This document shows positions 53,344 to 63,629 of a DNA stretch of 64,000 nt, piece after piece. Under the pieces are notes generated by a model. The model saw only the letters and a list, made by a program, of their open reading frames with translations. It was not told where the DNA came from and did no database searches. The stretch is from Martensiomyces pterosporus (taxonomy: Eukaryota > Kickxellomycota > Kickxellomycetes > Kickxellales > Kickxellaceae): positions 150,934 through 214,933 of the forward strand of contig MU603946.1 of NCBI GenBank assembly GCA_025201845.1. Direction: 5' to 3'. The first letter of the stretch is position 1. Each line of letters opens with the position of its first letter. Position numbers and translations under genes: made by a program.

Positions 53344-54170
53344 GTCTGTCAGTGATAAATGAAATGTATGCTATGTATATATGCGTGCGTGTGCAAATCT
53401 AAGGGGGCAATGAGGATGGAATATGCGAAAATGAAGGGTGGATGAAATGCGATGCATAGATGTATGCAGAGTAAAGCAGGGAGGAGGAGAGAGGATCTAG
53501 CAAGGTGACATGCCGCGGTGTGGAAGACATGTCTGAATATATAACGCTACGAGGGCGATTGCCAAGCGAGCTTGGCAGTGGTCCCAGCGCTACTCTACGT
53601 GCAAAATAGCGCATGTGGGCTGTACACTCAAGTCTCAATCCTGAAACTCACGCCTTGTTCTCTTTGGCTAATAATAGGCAGGGGTTATTGAAGGGCATGG
53701 GATGGGCTTGCAACGGCAGCATTAAAAGAGCTGCAAAGGCTTTATTCTATGGTAAGAAAACAAAAGAGCACTGCGGGTATGCGGGGCAAGACTTTGCTGC
53801 ACTGGCAGACAAAGGACACCGAGGTTCAAAAAGAAAGCACCCTCAGCGTGCACAATATCCGGTATCCAGTCTGGTCCCTTGGGTTTCCGCATATACATAG
53901 ATGCACTCCCGGGATCTCGAGGCCATTGCTTGCTGTAGAGGGTAGTGACATCATCGTGTGCTAAGAAAAAAACGTGAGGATATGCGATTGCCAATGAAAA
54001 GAAACGGCGGCGTGTGCGGCTTGTGAGGTGTGAATAAAAAGCGGGGGGGCCAATTAGCGAGAAAAAGAGAGAATAGAGACCGAGGAAAGAAACAGGACAA
54101 AAGGATACACCAAAAGAATAGTATTTTGCTAGAGATAATTAAATGTTGTTATTTGCTTTGGCAAGAGCCC
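53344..54170. other. PRM1 promoter and 3' flank of the SWIB gene
   Basis: This 827-nt spacer lies between two minus-strand genes. No gene or tRNA was found; short frames lack coding bias. Confidence 0.45.
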
Positions 54171-55337
54171 TTACTGGCTGCTGCCATTGACGCCAGAGGA
54201 CGATGGCTGTGGTGGCAGTGTCATCTGGGGACTGCCGCCAGTCGCAGCCGGTGCTGGTTGCTGCGCTGCCGAAGGAGCAGCCGAAGCGCTACCGTCGCTG
54301 CCAGCAGGAGGTTGCTGGGTATCATCGGCATCCGCTGCTCCACTGGTGTCGTGCTTTGCGTCGTCGCTGCCAGCCGTGTGCGATTCACTTACTGCCGACG
54401 CGCCGGCATCGCTGCCTGGACTCGACTCGCTCTTCGCAGCCGCATCATCGTTGTTGTTCGAGGCAGCACTGGCATCTCCGCCAGCAGTGACGCCGTGGAT
54501 AATGCCCGCGCTGTCGGCTGCGGCAGGGTGCGTGGGCGGGAGACCCAAGAGCACAATGGCTTCGGCGTTTTCCTCGGGTGTCGGCTTGACCAAGTGCTGG
54601 TTGAGGAGCTTGTTCATCGTGTACATGTACAAGCGGTCCGTGTCAAAGAGCTTCTTGAGCTTGTCGTCGCACAGAATATATCTCTTGTCGCTGGGGTCCT
54701 GCATGTTGTTTTCTTTGATGTACTTCCACAGATTTTTGACAACGTCCGTGCGCGCGCAGTACTTCTGTCCCAGGAACGCGCTCAAGTCCGCCGAAAGCTT
54801 CATGGGCTTTGACAGACCCGTCTGCCGCTTGGGCTTGTTGGGATCCACCTCGCGCTTCTTCCTGTGTTGCTTCTTCTCGTTCTCGGGCTTGCGAGGTCTG
54901 CCTCTCTTGCGTGGGGCGGCGTCTGGCGACAAACTTCCAGAAGCACCGACGCCACCTGGGATCATTCCAGGGGCTCCATGGCCCATGCCGGCAACAGCTG
55001 CTGCTGCGTTCGGGTGGTGTATGATGTTAGGGTAGCCGCCCTGAGGCACGTGTAGACCGGCCATCTGGGGCGACACTCCGTACATGGACATCTGCGCCTG
55101 GTGCTGCTGCGCATACTGCTGTTGCTGCTGCTGGAGTTGCTGCTGGCGCGTCTGCGTTTCGTTGTGGATCTGGTGGAACTGATCCATGATGATTTTGTCA
55201 ATCTGCACCTTGCTGGCATCCAGCGACATGTTCAGCTCCGCCTCCAGCTGTCGCCGCACCTTCTTTGCCGAGACCGTCGCCAAGTCCGACCCTTGCAGAA
55301 TCGACCGTACGCGTGGCGCAAGTGCTGAGACGTCCAT
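54171..55337 (-). CDS. DEK-C / SWIB domain protein, UAF30-like
   Basis: This 388-residue protein has an N-terminal DEK-C-type fold (residues 1-58, VRSILQGSDLATVSAKKVRRQLE), a Gln-rich stretch and an AT-hook-like basic run (PRKRGRPRKPENEKK). A SWIB/MDM2 domain follows at about 172-250 (GLSKPMKLSADLSAFLGQ, LWKYIKENNMQDP, ILCDDKLKKLFD). The order DEK-C, basic linker, SWIB matches yeast Uaf30, a subunit of the UAF complex that drives Pol I transcription, and related Tri1. The C-terminal 120 residues are Ala/Ser/Asp-rich and disordered. UAF30 versus another SWIB paralogue cannot be settled here. No intron is seen. Confidence 0.88.
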   Translation of the reverse strand: MDVSALAPRVRSILQGSDLATVSAKKVRRQLEAELNMSLDASKVQIDKIIMDQFHQIHNETQTRQQQLQQQQQQYAQQHQAQMSMYGVSPQMAGLHVPQGGYPNIIHHPNAAAAVAGMGHGAPGMIPGGVGASGSLSPDAAPRKRGRPRKPENEKKQHRKKREVDPNKPKRQTGLSKPMKLSADLSAFLGQKYCARTDVVKNLWKYIKENNMQDPSDKRYILCDDKLKKLFDTDRLYMYTMNKLLNQHLVKPTPEENAEAIVLLGLPPTHPAAADSAGIIHGVTAGGDASAASNNNDDAAAKSESSPGSDAGASAVSESHTAGSDDAKHDTSGAADADDTQQPPAGSDGSASAAPSAAQQPAPAATGGSPQMTLPPQPSSSGVNGSSQ

Positions 55338-56930
55338 ATCCTTTGTTGTTGGTGTTTAATAGCTACAGCGATGACATTAATTGCGAGGTGGACAGCGGGG
55401 GGTTATTAGTGCGGCAGAGAGAAAGAGGGCAAGATATTGCAATTTGGTAAATGTAGGCGAGGGAGAGGGAGGGGAGGGGAGGGGATGAGAGGGGCAGGAC
55501 GTGTGGAGAGGTCAACGAGAAGACGCGTTTGAGAGACGGATGATTACACCGTCGCACGGAAGCAATAGTGTGCTGCGCACAATGCGATCAATGCACTATC
55601 AAAAGAAGATGGCATCACTTCGTAACACTATACGCGACCGGTCCATGCCGCTCAGTCCATAGCAACAGCGCAGGGCCAAGCTGGCTATTTTGGTTGCCAC
55701 AGGGCTACTACGCACATCCAATAGCCCGCCTTCCAACCCCTAGCAAACGCGTGCGCTGGGTTTGAAGCCAGCAGTGGGTGGGGCCATCCAGAGGAGCATA
55801 GCATCGTGTTTCTATCTTGCTTTCTTCCTGTGTTCTTCTTTTTGTGCAAAGCAGAAAAGCGGGCCAGGCTAGTGTGCGATTAACATGGGCATATAAGGTT
55901 ATATCAGCGCACACTGCACACGCGAGAGCCGCACAAACCGGAACGCGTCACAGCTCCCTCTCCTCAGGGGAGTATGAGGAGGCAGAGAGGGCTGTCCGTC
56001 GTCAAAGCCATCCCTTCAGCACAAGCGCGCATCCTTCCCCCGTGTCCGTAATAGGTGTCTGGGCTAAGAAGCGCCTTCTGCTTGGCTGTGCTCCGAGCTT
56101 ACCTTGACGTGGAGACCCGTGTAAATTAGAAGGACCGACAGGAATAAATGAATAAGCAGTGCGCTACTAAATCAGAGCGAGGCAAATGGGAATAAGCATT
56201 AAAGATTCGAAATAATAAAGACAAAGCAGCGTGTGCTTGTGAACTTGCTCTAGTGAGGCGTTTTGCTTCTAGAGTGCACCCTACTATAAGAGCAATAGTA
56301 GTTTTCCTCCTACTAAAGGTTTTCCTCCTCTTTTCAATCTCGCCTCATATTGGGCGTGGGGGAGGCTTTCGTGGGTCGGCGCTTGTGTGCAAAAAATCCA
56401 AGTGTATAAAAATCCCCACTGCTCCTCAACCTCATTGGCCAAGCTGCAGCATGCAGCTCGCGCGCGTAAAGCCTCGAAACCACCATCAGGTGATTGGCTG
56501 AGCTGGAATGAGCCATCACATGCGGCTCTGAACGCCCCCATTGGCCAAGCGCTTCTGGCGCTGCTTCAATGCATACACGTCCTTTTTGTCTGCTCACCGA
56601 TCCAGCACGCATGCGATTCCCGAAGCGCCGCTCGGTCTGGCATGCCGCTTCTGCGCCCTGTGTCCTGTATGCTTGCTGGTGCCGTGATTCGCCGTGATCC
56701 GCGCTTGCTGATTGCGTGCGCAGCTGGTGGCTGCTGGGTAAAGTAGTCGAGGGCGGCGTGGCAGCTGAGGCTGCAGCGACTTACGTATGCACCATGCCTC
56801 CCCTTTTTGCGCACAAGAAAAGGCAAGAAACGAGAACAGGAAAGCTTGGCGCCTTTTCTTCCTTCTCACTGCTTTCCTACAGCACTAGCACCCGTTTATT
56901 CCTATTTCTCCACATACATGCTTATGCGCG
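55338..56930. promoter_or_regulatory. divergent promoter with three inverted CCAAT boxes
   Basis: This 1.6-kb region separates divergent starts. ATTGG (CCAAT on minus) occurs at 56434-56438, 56493-56497 and 56540-56544, two of them inside the longer shared word CATTGGCCAAGC. This is a plausible target of a CCAAT-binding HAP complex for the gene at 56931. No gene was found. Confidence 0.45.
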
Positions 56931-58925
56931 ATGGCCGAGCAAGGTGCACCCGTAAAACTGTATCTCTACGACCTGTCGCAGGGCATGGCCAAGCAGCTAT
57001 CGGTGGCGATGACGGGGCGGTACTTTGAAGCCATCTGGCACAGCAGCGTGGTAGTCTACAACACGGAGTATTTTTACGGCCAAGGGGTCATGACCTCTGC
57101 ACCAGGCAGCACCATGCACGGCTCGCCCGTTGAGGTAGTCGATGTCGGCACTACGTATTTGCCCAAGGACATTGTCACGGACTACGTCGAGGGCATGCGC
57201 CAGGAGTTCAGCGCCGACAAGTACCACTTGCTAAAGTTCAACTGCAACACGTTCAGTGGCGAGCTTGTCAAGGCACTTACTGGCGCGGCCATTCCGGAGA
57301 AGGTATCCAGCTTGCCTGACGATTTTATGGAGACGCCGTTGGGTAGGCAGATGCTGCCCATGCTGGAGGCATTTTATGGCCAGGCTGCCAGTAGCATCAG
57401 TGGGAGCTCTGGTAGTGGGGCTACCTCTCCGCCTGCAGCGGCACTGCAAGCGCCCTCGCCGTATTCATCGATGCAACCAGCAGCAGCAGCGCCAGCGACT
57501 AGGAAGACGGAAGGCATCGATTACGCTCAAGTCCAATCAGTCGCGTCACCCACCGATCTGACAGCCAAGCTTAAAGGCCACCGCGCTGCCGTAGTCTACT
57601 TCACCTCGTTCTCATGCCCGCCGTGCCGTGTGATTGCACCTGTCTACGAGGAAATGATCCGAGATAGAAACGACGCAGCGGCTATTCGCAGTGGAAATAC
57701 GCTGCTGGGTATCAAGGTCGACTGTGGGACGCAGTACGCTGTAGCGGCACCATACAATATCCGGGGCACACCGACATTCATGTTTTTCCTCAACGGCGAG
57801 CCTTTGGCGCAGTTTTCAGGAGCCGATTCGACACGCCTGAAGAGCGAGATTGACTTTTTGATGTACTCTGCGTACCCTCCGCACCCACACACACGGCTGT
57901 CGTTGGCTGGGCTGAATGAGGTCGGGCTGAACTACATTTTGTTCAAGCCGTCGCCACAGCAGCAGGCAAGCAGCAATGGTGGTAGCTTGGCGCCCATCTT
58001 TAAGCGGATCAGAGAAGCAATGCCTCAGCACACGGACGGACATGTCGCTGAGCTGGATCAGCTGCAAAAGGATGTGGAGTCTGCAGTTCAGAGCAGTCCT
58101 GGCCAGAGCAGGAAATCGTTCGAGGTATTCGAGAGGCTAAGTACCATCTACGAAGCGCTGCCGTTCGAGAGCAGGTTCCCAGTGATCGACCTAGTGCGGA
58201 TGATGGTCGTTGTAGCTGACCCCGAGTCTCTTGCCGAAGGCAGCAGGGGCACCGCTGGGCGCCGCCTGGTTGGCCTGATCCTGTCTGACGTGGTCAAAAG
58301 CAGCAGCAGCTCTACAGAATCCAGCACCCAACCTCCACCACCAAAGGCTGCTCTGCTGCTTGCCCTACGCCTCGCGTGCAATCTATTCGCGTCAGCCACC
58401 ACAGTCGGCTTGGCCATGGCGGCAGCACCAGCTACCTATATGTCGCTTGGCAATGACGCCGCTGTTGTGCCGCGCACACAGACAACGGAGCTTCTGGTGT
58501 CCACCCTCCTATCGGCCGACGCCAGCGTGAGGCGCACAGCAGCGTCATTGGCATTCAACATCGCAGCCTATGCTGCACGCGGCCGGCAAAATGGCAGCCA
58601 GGAGCAGCAGGATGAGGACTGGCTGATCGAGCTAGTCAGCGCCATCACGAAGGGGATCGAGGACCAAGCATTGGCCGTGGATGCAGGCAAATCTGGGGTA
58701 GAGTCGGAGTATGTCCAGGTGGTAGTGAGGCTGGCGGCAGCGCTGGCGTATATTCTGTACCTGGCCCCCGAGCCCATTCTTGATCTGGCAAAGCTCTTGG
58801 GAGCCAAGGAAGCAGCCTCGGCTGTATCCAAACACGTCGAGGCAAGCAGCATGAAGACAGAGGCACAGGGGAAGCTGTGCATTCGGCTGGCATCAGACAT
58901 CGCCTCGCTCCTTGCGGAAAGATAG
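56931..58925 (+). CDS. PPPDE peptidase - thioredoxin - PUL domain protein
   Basis: This 664-residue fusion has three modules. An N-terminal PPPDE (DeSI-type) cysteine isopeptidase spans about 8-150, with catalytic His37 in IWHSSVVVY and Cys105 in FNCNTFSGEL. A thioredoxin domain spans about 205-310, with CPPC near residue 228 and the cis-Pro in RGTPTFMFF. A PUL-like helical repeat domain spans about 325-660. The PPPDE fold removes SUMO or ubiquitin; PUL binds Cdc48/p97. A redox-linked step in ubiquitin or SUMO turnover is plausible but inferred. Similar three-part proteins exist in other fungi by family knowledge. ATG 56931 starts exactly at the fold. The linkers between modules are Ala/Ser/Gln-rich. 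Confidence 0.9.
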   Translation: MAEQGAPVKLYLYDLSQGMAKQLSVAMTGRYFEAIWHSSVVVYNTEYFYGQGVMTSAPGSTMHGSPVEVVDVGTTYLPKDIVTDYVEGMRQEFSADKYHLLKFNCNTFSGELVKALTGAAIPEKVSSLPDDFMETPLGRQMLPMLEAFYGQAASSISGSSGSGATSPPAAALQAPSPYSSMQPAAAAPATRKTEGIDYAQVQSVASPTDLTAKLKGHRAAVVYFTSFSCPPCRVIAPVYEEMIRDRNDAAAIRSGNTLLGIKVDCGTQYAVAAPYNIRGTPTFMFFLNGEPLAQFSGADSTRLKSEIDFLMYSAYPPHPHTRLSLAGLNEVGLNYILFKPSPQQQASSNGGSLAPIFKRIREAMPQHTDGHVAELDQLQKDVESAVQSSPGQSRKSFEVFERLSTIYEALPFESRFPVIDLVRMMVVVADPESLAEGSRGTAGRRLVGLILSDVVKSSSSSTESSTQPPPPKAALLLALRLACNLFASATTVGLAMAAAPATYMSLGNDAAVVPRTQTTELLVSTLLSADASVRRTAASLAFNIAAYAARGRQNGSQEQQDEDWLIELVSAITKGIEDQALAVDAGKSGVESEYVQVVVRLAAALAYILYLAPEPILDLAKLLGAKEAASAVSKHVEASSMKTEAQGKLCIRLASDIASLLAER

Positions 58926-58990
58926 AAGCTTGTTGCTCAGTTTATTATCAATGCTTATCAATAGTGATGCAGCAAGGCTGCTAAAGAGGC

Positions 58991-59953
58991 TCACTTGAAG
59001 AGGGACTTGGGCGAAACACCAGCCCACGCGCAGCTCTTTTGCCACAGCAGATCGGACTTTTCTGCGTTGCTGAGCCAGAAGCTCGGGGTGGCCTCTGCGC
59101 AATCGGCAAAGTACTTGCCCGAAGGCAGGCTCTTCTCTGTGGCACAGTACAGGCTGGTGCGGGCGCCTCTGGAGGGGTCTTGGGTGACAGAGGCGATCCA
59201 TTTCTGGGCCCAAGTGGGGAAGTTGTGCCAGAATCCCGAGGCGGTACTGCCGGGGTGCACGGCGAAGACGCGAATGTAGTGCTCGCTGGTCTCGTCCTCA
59301 CCTGCGAGGCGGTCGGCCAGCTGGCGGATGAACGAGTTGACACAGAGCTTGGATTCGCCATAGCGCAGGGTGAAAAAGCCACCTCCGGATGCACGCAGGT
59401 ACTTTTCGTCGGTCGGAATGCCCAGGGTATACAAGTGCGCCGACGAACTGACGCACACAATACGCGCGGGCTCCACCTCGCCAGTCTCGTCCGACTTTGA
59501 CGGTCTCAAGTAGGGCAGCAGAAGGCGGGTCAGAAGGAACATCGACAGGTAGTTGATCTGGAAGCACATCTCAAACCCGTCCTTCGACAGCCCAGGAACG
59601 CCCGCAATGCCGGCGTTATTGATCAGCCCATGAATCACCTGCTCCTCCTCCGACCTTTGCGACCAGGCCTTGGCAAACTGTCTGACGCTGTCCATGGAGC
59701 TCAGGTCAAGGGGCATGTAGGAGAGCTGGTCGCGCGTGCACCCGGTATCCATGACTAGCTTGTCCATTGCCTCGTTGAACAGCTCGCTGGGCTCGTGGCC
59801 CACAAGAACCACCTGTGCGCCGAGCGCAGCCAGACCCGTGGCTGTGGCGAAGCCGATGCCGCGGTTGGAGCCCGTCACGATGAAGCGCCGGCCGTCTTGT
59901 CTGTTGGTCGGAACCCACTCGGGCTTGTCATTGTCGACTGGAGAAAAGCCCAT
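58991..59953 (-). CDS. short-chain dehydrogenase/reductase
   Basis: This 320-residue protein is a classical SDR with a Rossmann fold. The cofactor motif is TGSNRGIG near residue 28, followed by LDLSSMDSVRQF, NNAG (INNAGIAG), the serine in VCVSSSAHL and the catalytic YGESK. The layout resembles retinol-dehydrogenase/WW-oxidoreductase-type SDRs. The substrate cannot be told from sequence. Residue choice in the cofactor loop (GHEPSE) does not settle NADP or NAD. ATG 59953 (MGFSPVDN) is preferred over the open frame upstream. Convergent with the PPPDE gene, 65 bp apart. Confidence 0.9.
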   Translation of the reverse strand: MGFSPVDNDKPEWVPTNRQDGRRFIVTGSNRGIGFATATGLAALGAQVVLVGHEPSELFNEAMDKLVMDTGCTRDQLSYMPLDLSSMDSVRQFAKAWSQRSEEEQVIHGLINNAGIAGVPGLSKDGFEMCFQINYLSMFLLTRLLLPYLRPSKSDETGEVEPARIVCVSSSAHLYTLGIPTDEKYLRASGGGFFTLRYGESKLCVNSFIRQLADRLAGEDETSEHYIRVFAVHPGSTASGFWHNFPTWAQKWIASVTQDPSRGARTSLYCATEKSLPSGKYFADCAEATPSFWLSNAEKSDLLWQKSCAWAGVSPKSLFK

Positions 59954-60944
59954 CTTTAGCGAAATTGTAAACAAGAAAGCAGCTGGTGAAAATGTAGCAG
60001 TAGAGGCAAGAGGGGGGCGCGCGGTTCCGCCTGGCCCTCGCGTCGCATGCAGAGGGGGGCTATGGGAGGCGATCTGTGTGCAGGACCGTGCTTGGGCAGT
60101 CGGGCAGAGGCAAAAACGCGAGCCGAGCCACATGCATGCGAGCCAAGGGGAGCCCGCTCTCGGTTTCACGTGAGCGGTCAATCGGCTGGTCGGCGCCTGG
60201 TGGTTGGCCAATAGGAGCAGCGGGCAGCATGGGAGCTATAAAAAGGAGAGCACCAAGAAAAAACCTGTTCGCCGCTTGGGTGGGGCAGCGGTGCATTGCA
60301 GTGTGCGTGGCTGCTGTATAGTGCCAAAGTGCGGCAGGGAGCCTGTCAACGGAAAGAAAACACCGCATGAACATCAAGGCAAGGCAACACGGGCTGGTTC
60401 TTGCTGGCCCTTGCCGTGCACGGCGAGCTGTGTAGAAATTGCAGGATGATGTTGGTAGGATCCCAAGCCCAGCAGCAGGCGAGAGGGGGCATATTTCCCA
60501 GCCTACTGGTGGCACCCACACACCCACGCAACAACAATAACAAACTTCAGCGAGAGTGAGAACACCTGTGCGGCTTCTCAAGAACAACACCCGTTCTTTC
60601 CTTATGCGCTATAGCAATACGTTTTTCATCTAGCAAAGGCCTAAACCACCTTTTCTGCTGTCCTCTTTCGTGTACACTTGTTATAGCCTTTTTGTTCTCA
60701 TTCGTGGCACCGCAGGTACACGACGTGCCCTTGTCTTTCTTGCCTCCTTTGCGCTCTCCATTTCGCTTTGACTCTCGCTTTGGTTATTCTGCTGCACCCG
60801 TTGTCGCTCTGCATGAAAACAGCATAAGCAATCGCCAACACCGTTACAAAGTCCGCAACACAGGGCTCCCCCGTCGAGCACACACATAAGCGAAGCCTCG
60901 GCTCAAAAAAAAAGAACACGTATCAGCGTCGAAGCTTGGTGGCC
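59954..60944. promoter_or_regulatory. divergent promoter, SDR / Ser-rich membrane protein
   Basis: This 991-nt region holds a CCAAT at 60208-60212 and a TATAAAAA at 60237-60244 on plus. Both are far (700 bp) from the plus-strand ATG and on the correct side for an unseen plus-strand transcript. A C/T-rich leader lies at 60600-60790. No gene was supported. Confidence 0.45.
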
Positions 60945-62531
60945 ATGGCGGACAACACAACAGTAGCCGACTGCTCGGCGTCGCAGTACTGTACAAAGAC
61001 CGGGCTTCCGCTGGATTACCAGAGCCCGTTTGTCGTGTACTGGAACAACAAGTTCCCACCGCTCAACCCCGAGTCCCTGGTCACCATCAGAGTGTACAGC
61101 GAGTTTGACACGAAGAACTGGATATACCAGGTCGGCGGCCTGTCCAACACAAACGGCATGACCACGCTGGACCCCCAGGCAGATTGGTATGCCAAGTACA
61201 CGGGGACGGATGCAGCAGGTGGCATGAATCAGAAGATTTACTTTGCTGTCTATCTACAGGGAAATGACCCGCCCGCCGTCAGCGATATGCTGCAGCTGCA
61301 GCTCACAGCCACGCCAGCGCAGTACCGGGATATCCAGGATAAACTCCACCCATCACCCACCTCGTCAGTTGTTGCCGCTACCGCGCTGTCGTCGTCCTAC
61401 CAGGCATCGGCAAGTTCTGCGGCTCCCGCCGCATCGAGTGCAAGTGGCTCTGTGTCTGGCACCAAGGAGACGGCAACTGCTAGTGGTGCCAGTAGCATAC
61501 AGGCCACATCAACCAAGGACGGCGCGTCACAGAGCAACAGCAGCAGCAAACAAACAAGCTCGTCCGGCCACAAAACGCTGTCCACCGAGGCGTCCAACAG
61601 CCTCGATGTCTCTGCAACGGGCGGCTATCCAACCAGCACATCGACCATCGAGCCTAGCAGCAGTAGCCACGGCCGCAAGAGTCTTTCGACCGGTGCCATC
61701 GTTGGCATCGTGCTAGGCAGCGTGGCCGCCCTGCTCATAATCCTGCTCGTCCTCGTTCCGCTCTACCGCCGCAGGTCAAGGAAGAAGAGGGCGCTTAGCA
61801 AGTCTGCAGCCCTTGCTGCTGCCAGTGGTGGCCCTAGCCCTGGAGGTGACGGTGCAGCCCTGGCTGCTGCTGCTGCTGCGGGCGGGGGTGCTCTGGCAGC
61901 CGGCGTGCTTAATGAGAAGAACAAGTCGCCTAGCGACACGCCGCTGCTGACTTTTACTGGCAGACCCAACAATAGCTTCACGTCTCACGAGGAAGGCTCG
62001 CTCAGCGAGAGCCATTTGTCTCCCAATATCGGAGGCGCCTACCAGCCATTAAGCCTTGATTCTCCACGGGTGCTCATGAACGTCCCCAGGTCAACCAGAT
62101 CCAGTCGCGACAGCACCAACATCGAGCCTCCGGCACGCGCAGTGCGCAAAGCCGCTCTCGCCACCGACCCCATTCTGAGCACGGACGATGCGCGCCAAAT
62201 CGGCGACATCTTCCGCGACGCCCTACGCAAGCCACCGCCAGTGAGCGAGGATGGCACAAGCGACTCCCCTGGGAACAGGGAGAGCATGGTGCTGAGGGAT
62301 ATGGACGATGACTTGGAGGAGGAGGAGCTGGATCCTGGGTGGAGAGAGAGAGTGGCCAGCGAGAGAATGCAGAGGGAGCTGGAGCAAGAGGCATCGGTGA
62401 TTAGGAGTGTGGCCATGAAGGCCCATGGAAGCGACTATTCGTCATCGAGGCCAGAGACAGCGCAGTCGGCACATAGCCATCCGCTGCAGTCGCCGGCTGA
62501 GGCTGACAGTAGCAACACCCAGCAGCACTAA
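60945..62531 (+). CDS. Ser/Thr-rich single-pass membrane protein
   Basis: From ATG 60945 (GGCCATGG context) the protein has 528 residues. An N-terminal beta-like ectodomain of about 130 residues has a Cys pair (ADCSASQYC) and WNNKFPPLNPES. A Ser/Thr/Ala-rich stalk of about 110 residues follows, then a strong transmembrane helix near residues 245-270 (TGAIVGIVLGSVAALLIIL), a basic stop-transfer RRRSRKKR, and a cytoplasmic tail of 250 residues with Ala runs and acidic regions. The layout is that of a type I wall-integrity or mucin-like sensor. No signal peptide is visible from this ATG, so either a 5' exon is missed or the TM helix acts as reverse signal-anchor. Family not recognised. Confidence 0.75.
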   Translation: MADNTTVADCSASQYCTKTGLPLDYQSPFVVYWNNKFPPLNPESLVTIRVYSEFDTKNWIYQVGGLSNTNGMTTLDPQADWYAKYTGTDAAGGMNQKIYFAVYLQGNDPPAVSDMLQLQLTATPAQYRDIQDKLHPSPTSSVVAATALSSSYQASASSAAPAASSASGSVSGTKETATASGASSIQATSTKDGASQSNSSSKQTSSSGHKTLSTEASNSLDVSATGGYPTSTSTIEPSSSSHGRKSLSTGAIVGIVLGSVAALLIILLVLVPLYRRRSRKKRALSKSAALAAASGGPSPGGDGAALAAAAAAGGGALAAGVLNEKNKSPSDTPLLTFTGRPNNSFTSHEEGSLSESHLSPNIGGAYQPLSLDSPRVLMNVPRSTRSSRDSTNIEPPARAVRKAALATDPILSTDDARQIGDIFRDALRKPPPVSEDGTSDSPGNRESMVLRDMDDDLEEEELDPGWRERVASERMQRELEQEASVIRSVAMKAHGSDYSSSRPETAQSAHSHPLQSPAEADSSNTQQH

Positions 62532-62771
62532 ACCTCTCCCTTGTTTACTTGTTTTTTTCTGATACTGTTAAAAGGATGCTTGTTCCGCCTCCATCTCAAA
62601 CATTCTACTCACAAGCAAACTTGCCATCCTTTCACAGCCTCACTATTTCGGCTTTCTCTTGTCACTACTTGTAATAAACCAGCCTGATATTCAATGTGAT
62701 GGGTTGTTATTGCGAGGGAATGCTCAGAGAAGAAACAGGAATGGCGGACAAGCAGTTTTGTTATTTTTCGT
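62532..62771. other. convergent 3' flanks
   Basis: This 240-nt spacer separates the two convergent stops. AATAAA lies near 62671 on plus. No gene was seen. Confidence 0.5.
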
Positions 62772-63629
62772 TTACTTGGCTGCGTTGGCCCACTCGGCGT
62801 TAAGAATCAGGTTATCGAAGCCATAGCCGTTGAGCTTGCCAATGGCCCTCTCCGCCGACTCCTGGTCGTAGTACGACACAAACGCATAGCCCTTGCAGTA
62901 GCCAGTCTCGCGGTCCCTGGCCATATACACACGAGCGAGGGGACCAAAGGGCCGGCACAGCTGGTTAAGGTCGGCCTCCTGCGTGTCCTCCGACAGATTA
63001 GTGATGCGAATAGTCGGGTTCTCATCGCGCCTATCGCGGGCCGAGTCGACAGTGCCAGCCGATGCCTTGGCACCAGCACGCATATGCGGGGGAACATAGG
63101 CACTGCCACCCTTAGCCGCAGCAGCGCTCTGAGCGCCCTCCTTCTCGGCCGAAGCAGCGCCAGTGATCTCCTCGATGGGCACCAAGGTGTCCTTGTACGG
63201 GCACTTGGCAGTGAAGTGCTCGCCACGGCAGATACGGCACAAAATCCTCGAGCTCTTGAGCGTCAGGCCCTTGTCCTCCTCAATCTCCTCCTGCTGCTGC
63301 TTGGCCTGCTGGGCGGCGTACTGCGACAGCTTCAAGAACACGACCTCGCCAACAGTCGTGGTGCTGATGTTAGGTCCCGGAGCAGAGCCCTTCTCGGCTC
63401 CAAACTTGACCCACTTCTTGCGCTCCGCTACAGCGCGGTTCACGTGCTCCTGAACCACCTTGGTCTTAATGCGCCTGGTCACCTTGACCTTTTTGCCGTC
63501 CTCATTGAAGCGGTACTCGACTAGTGTCTTGATGCCGTCGACATCCGAAATTACCTCTGGCGCCGGGAGAACCTGATCGTCAATCTCATCTGCCCAGCTT
63601 GTCTTGCTCAGTGTAGCTGCCGAAGCCAT
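62772..63629 (-). CDS. TIF35: translation initiation factor eIF3 subunit g
   Basis: This 285-residue protein is eIF3g, which helps scanning and reinitiation on the 40S subunit. The N-terminal family part (SWADEIDDQVLPAPEV, then KKVKVTRRIKTK and RKKWVKFG) binds eIF3i. A central CxxC-x-H-x-C zinc knuckle reads CRICRGEHFTAKCP. The C-terminal RRM spans about 200-280, with RNP2 (IRITNLSE) and RNP1 (KGYAFVSY). The length is close to yeast Tif35 (274). ATG 63629 is chosen because it begins MASAATLSKTSW; the frame stays open upstream but that stretch is AT-rich. No introns. Confidence 0.95.
   Translation of the reverse strand: MASAATLSKTSWADEIDDQVLPAPEVISDVDGIKTLVEYRFNEDGKKVKVTRRIKTKVVQEHVNRAVAERKKWVKFGAEKGSAPGPNISTTTVGEVVFLKLSQYAAQQAKQQQEEIEEDKGLTLKSSRILCRICRGEHFTAKCPYKDTLVPIEEITGAASAEKEGAQSAAAAKGGSAYVPPHMRAGAKASAGTVDSARDRRDENPTIRITNLSEDTQEADLNQLCRPFGPLARVYMARDRETGYCKGYAFVSYYDQESAERAIGKLNGYGFDNLILNAEWANAAK

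Noticed and set aside
53800..53840. B-box-like GAGGTTCAAAAAG
   Set aside because: No matching A box or cloverleaf arms nearby, so not a tRNA.
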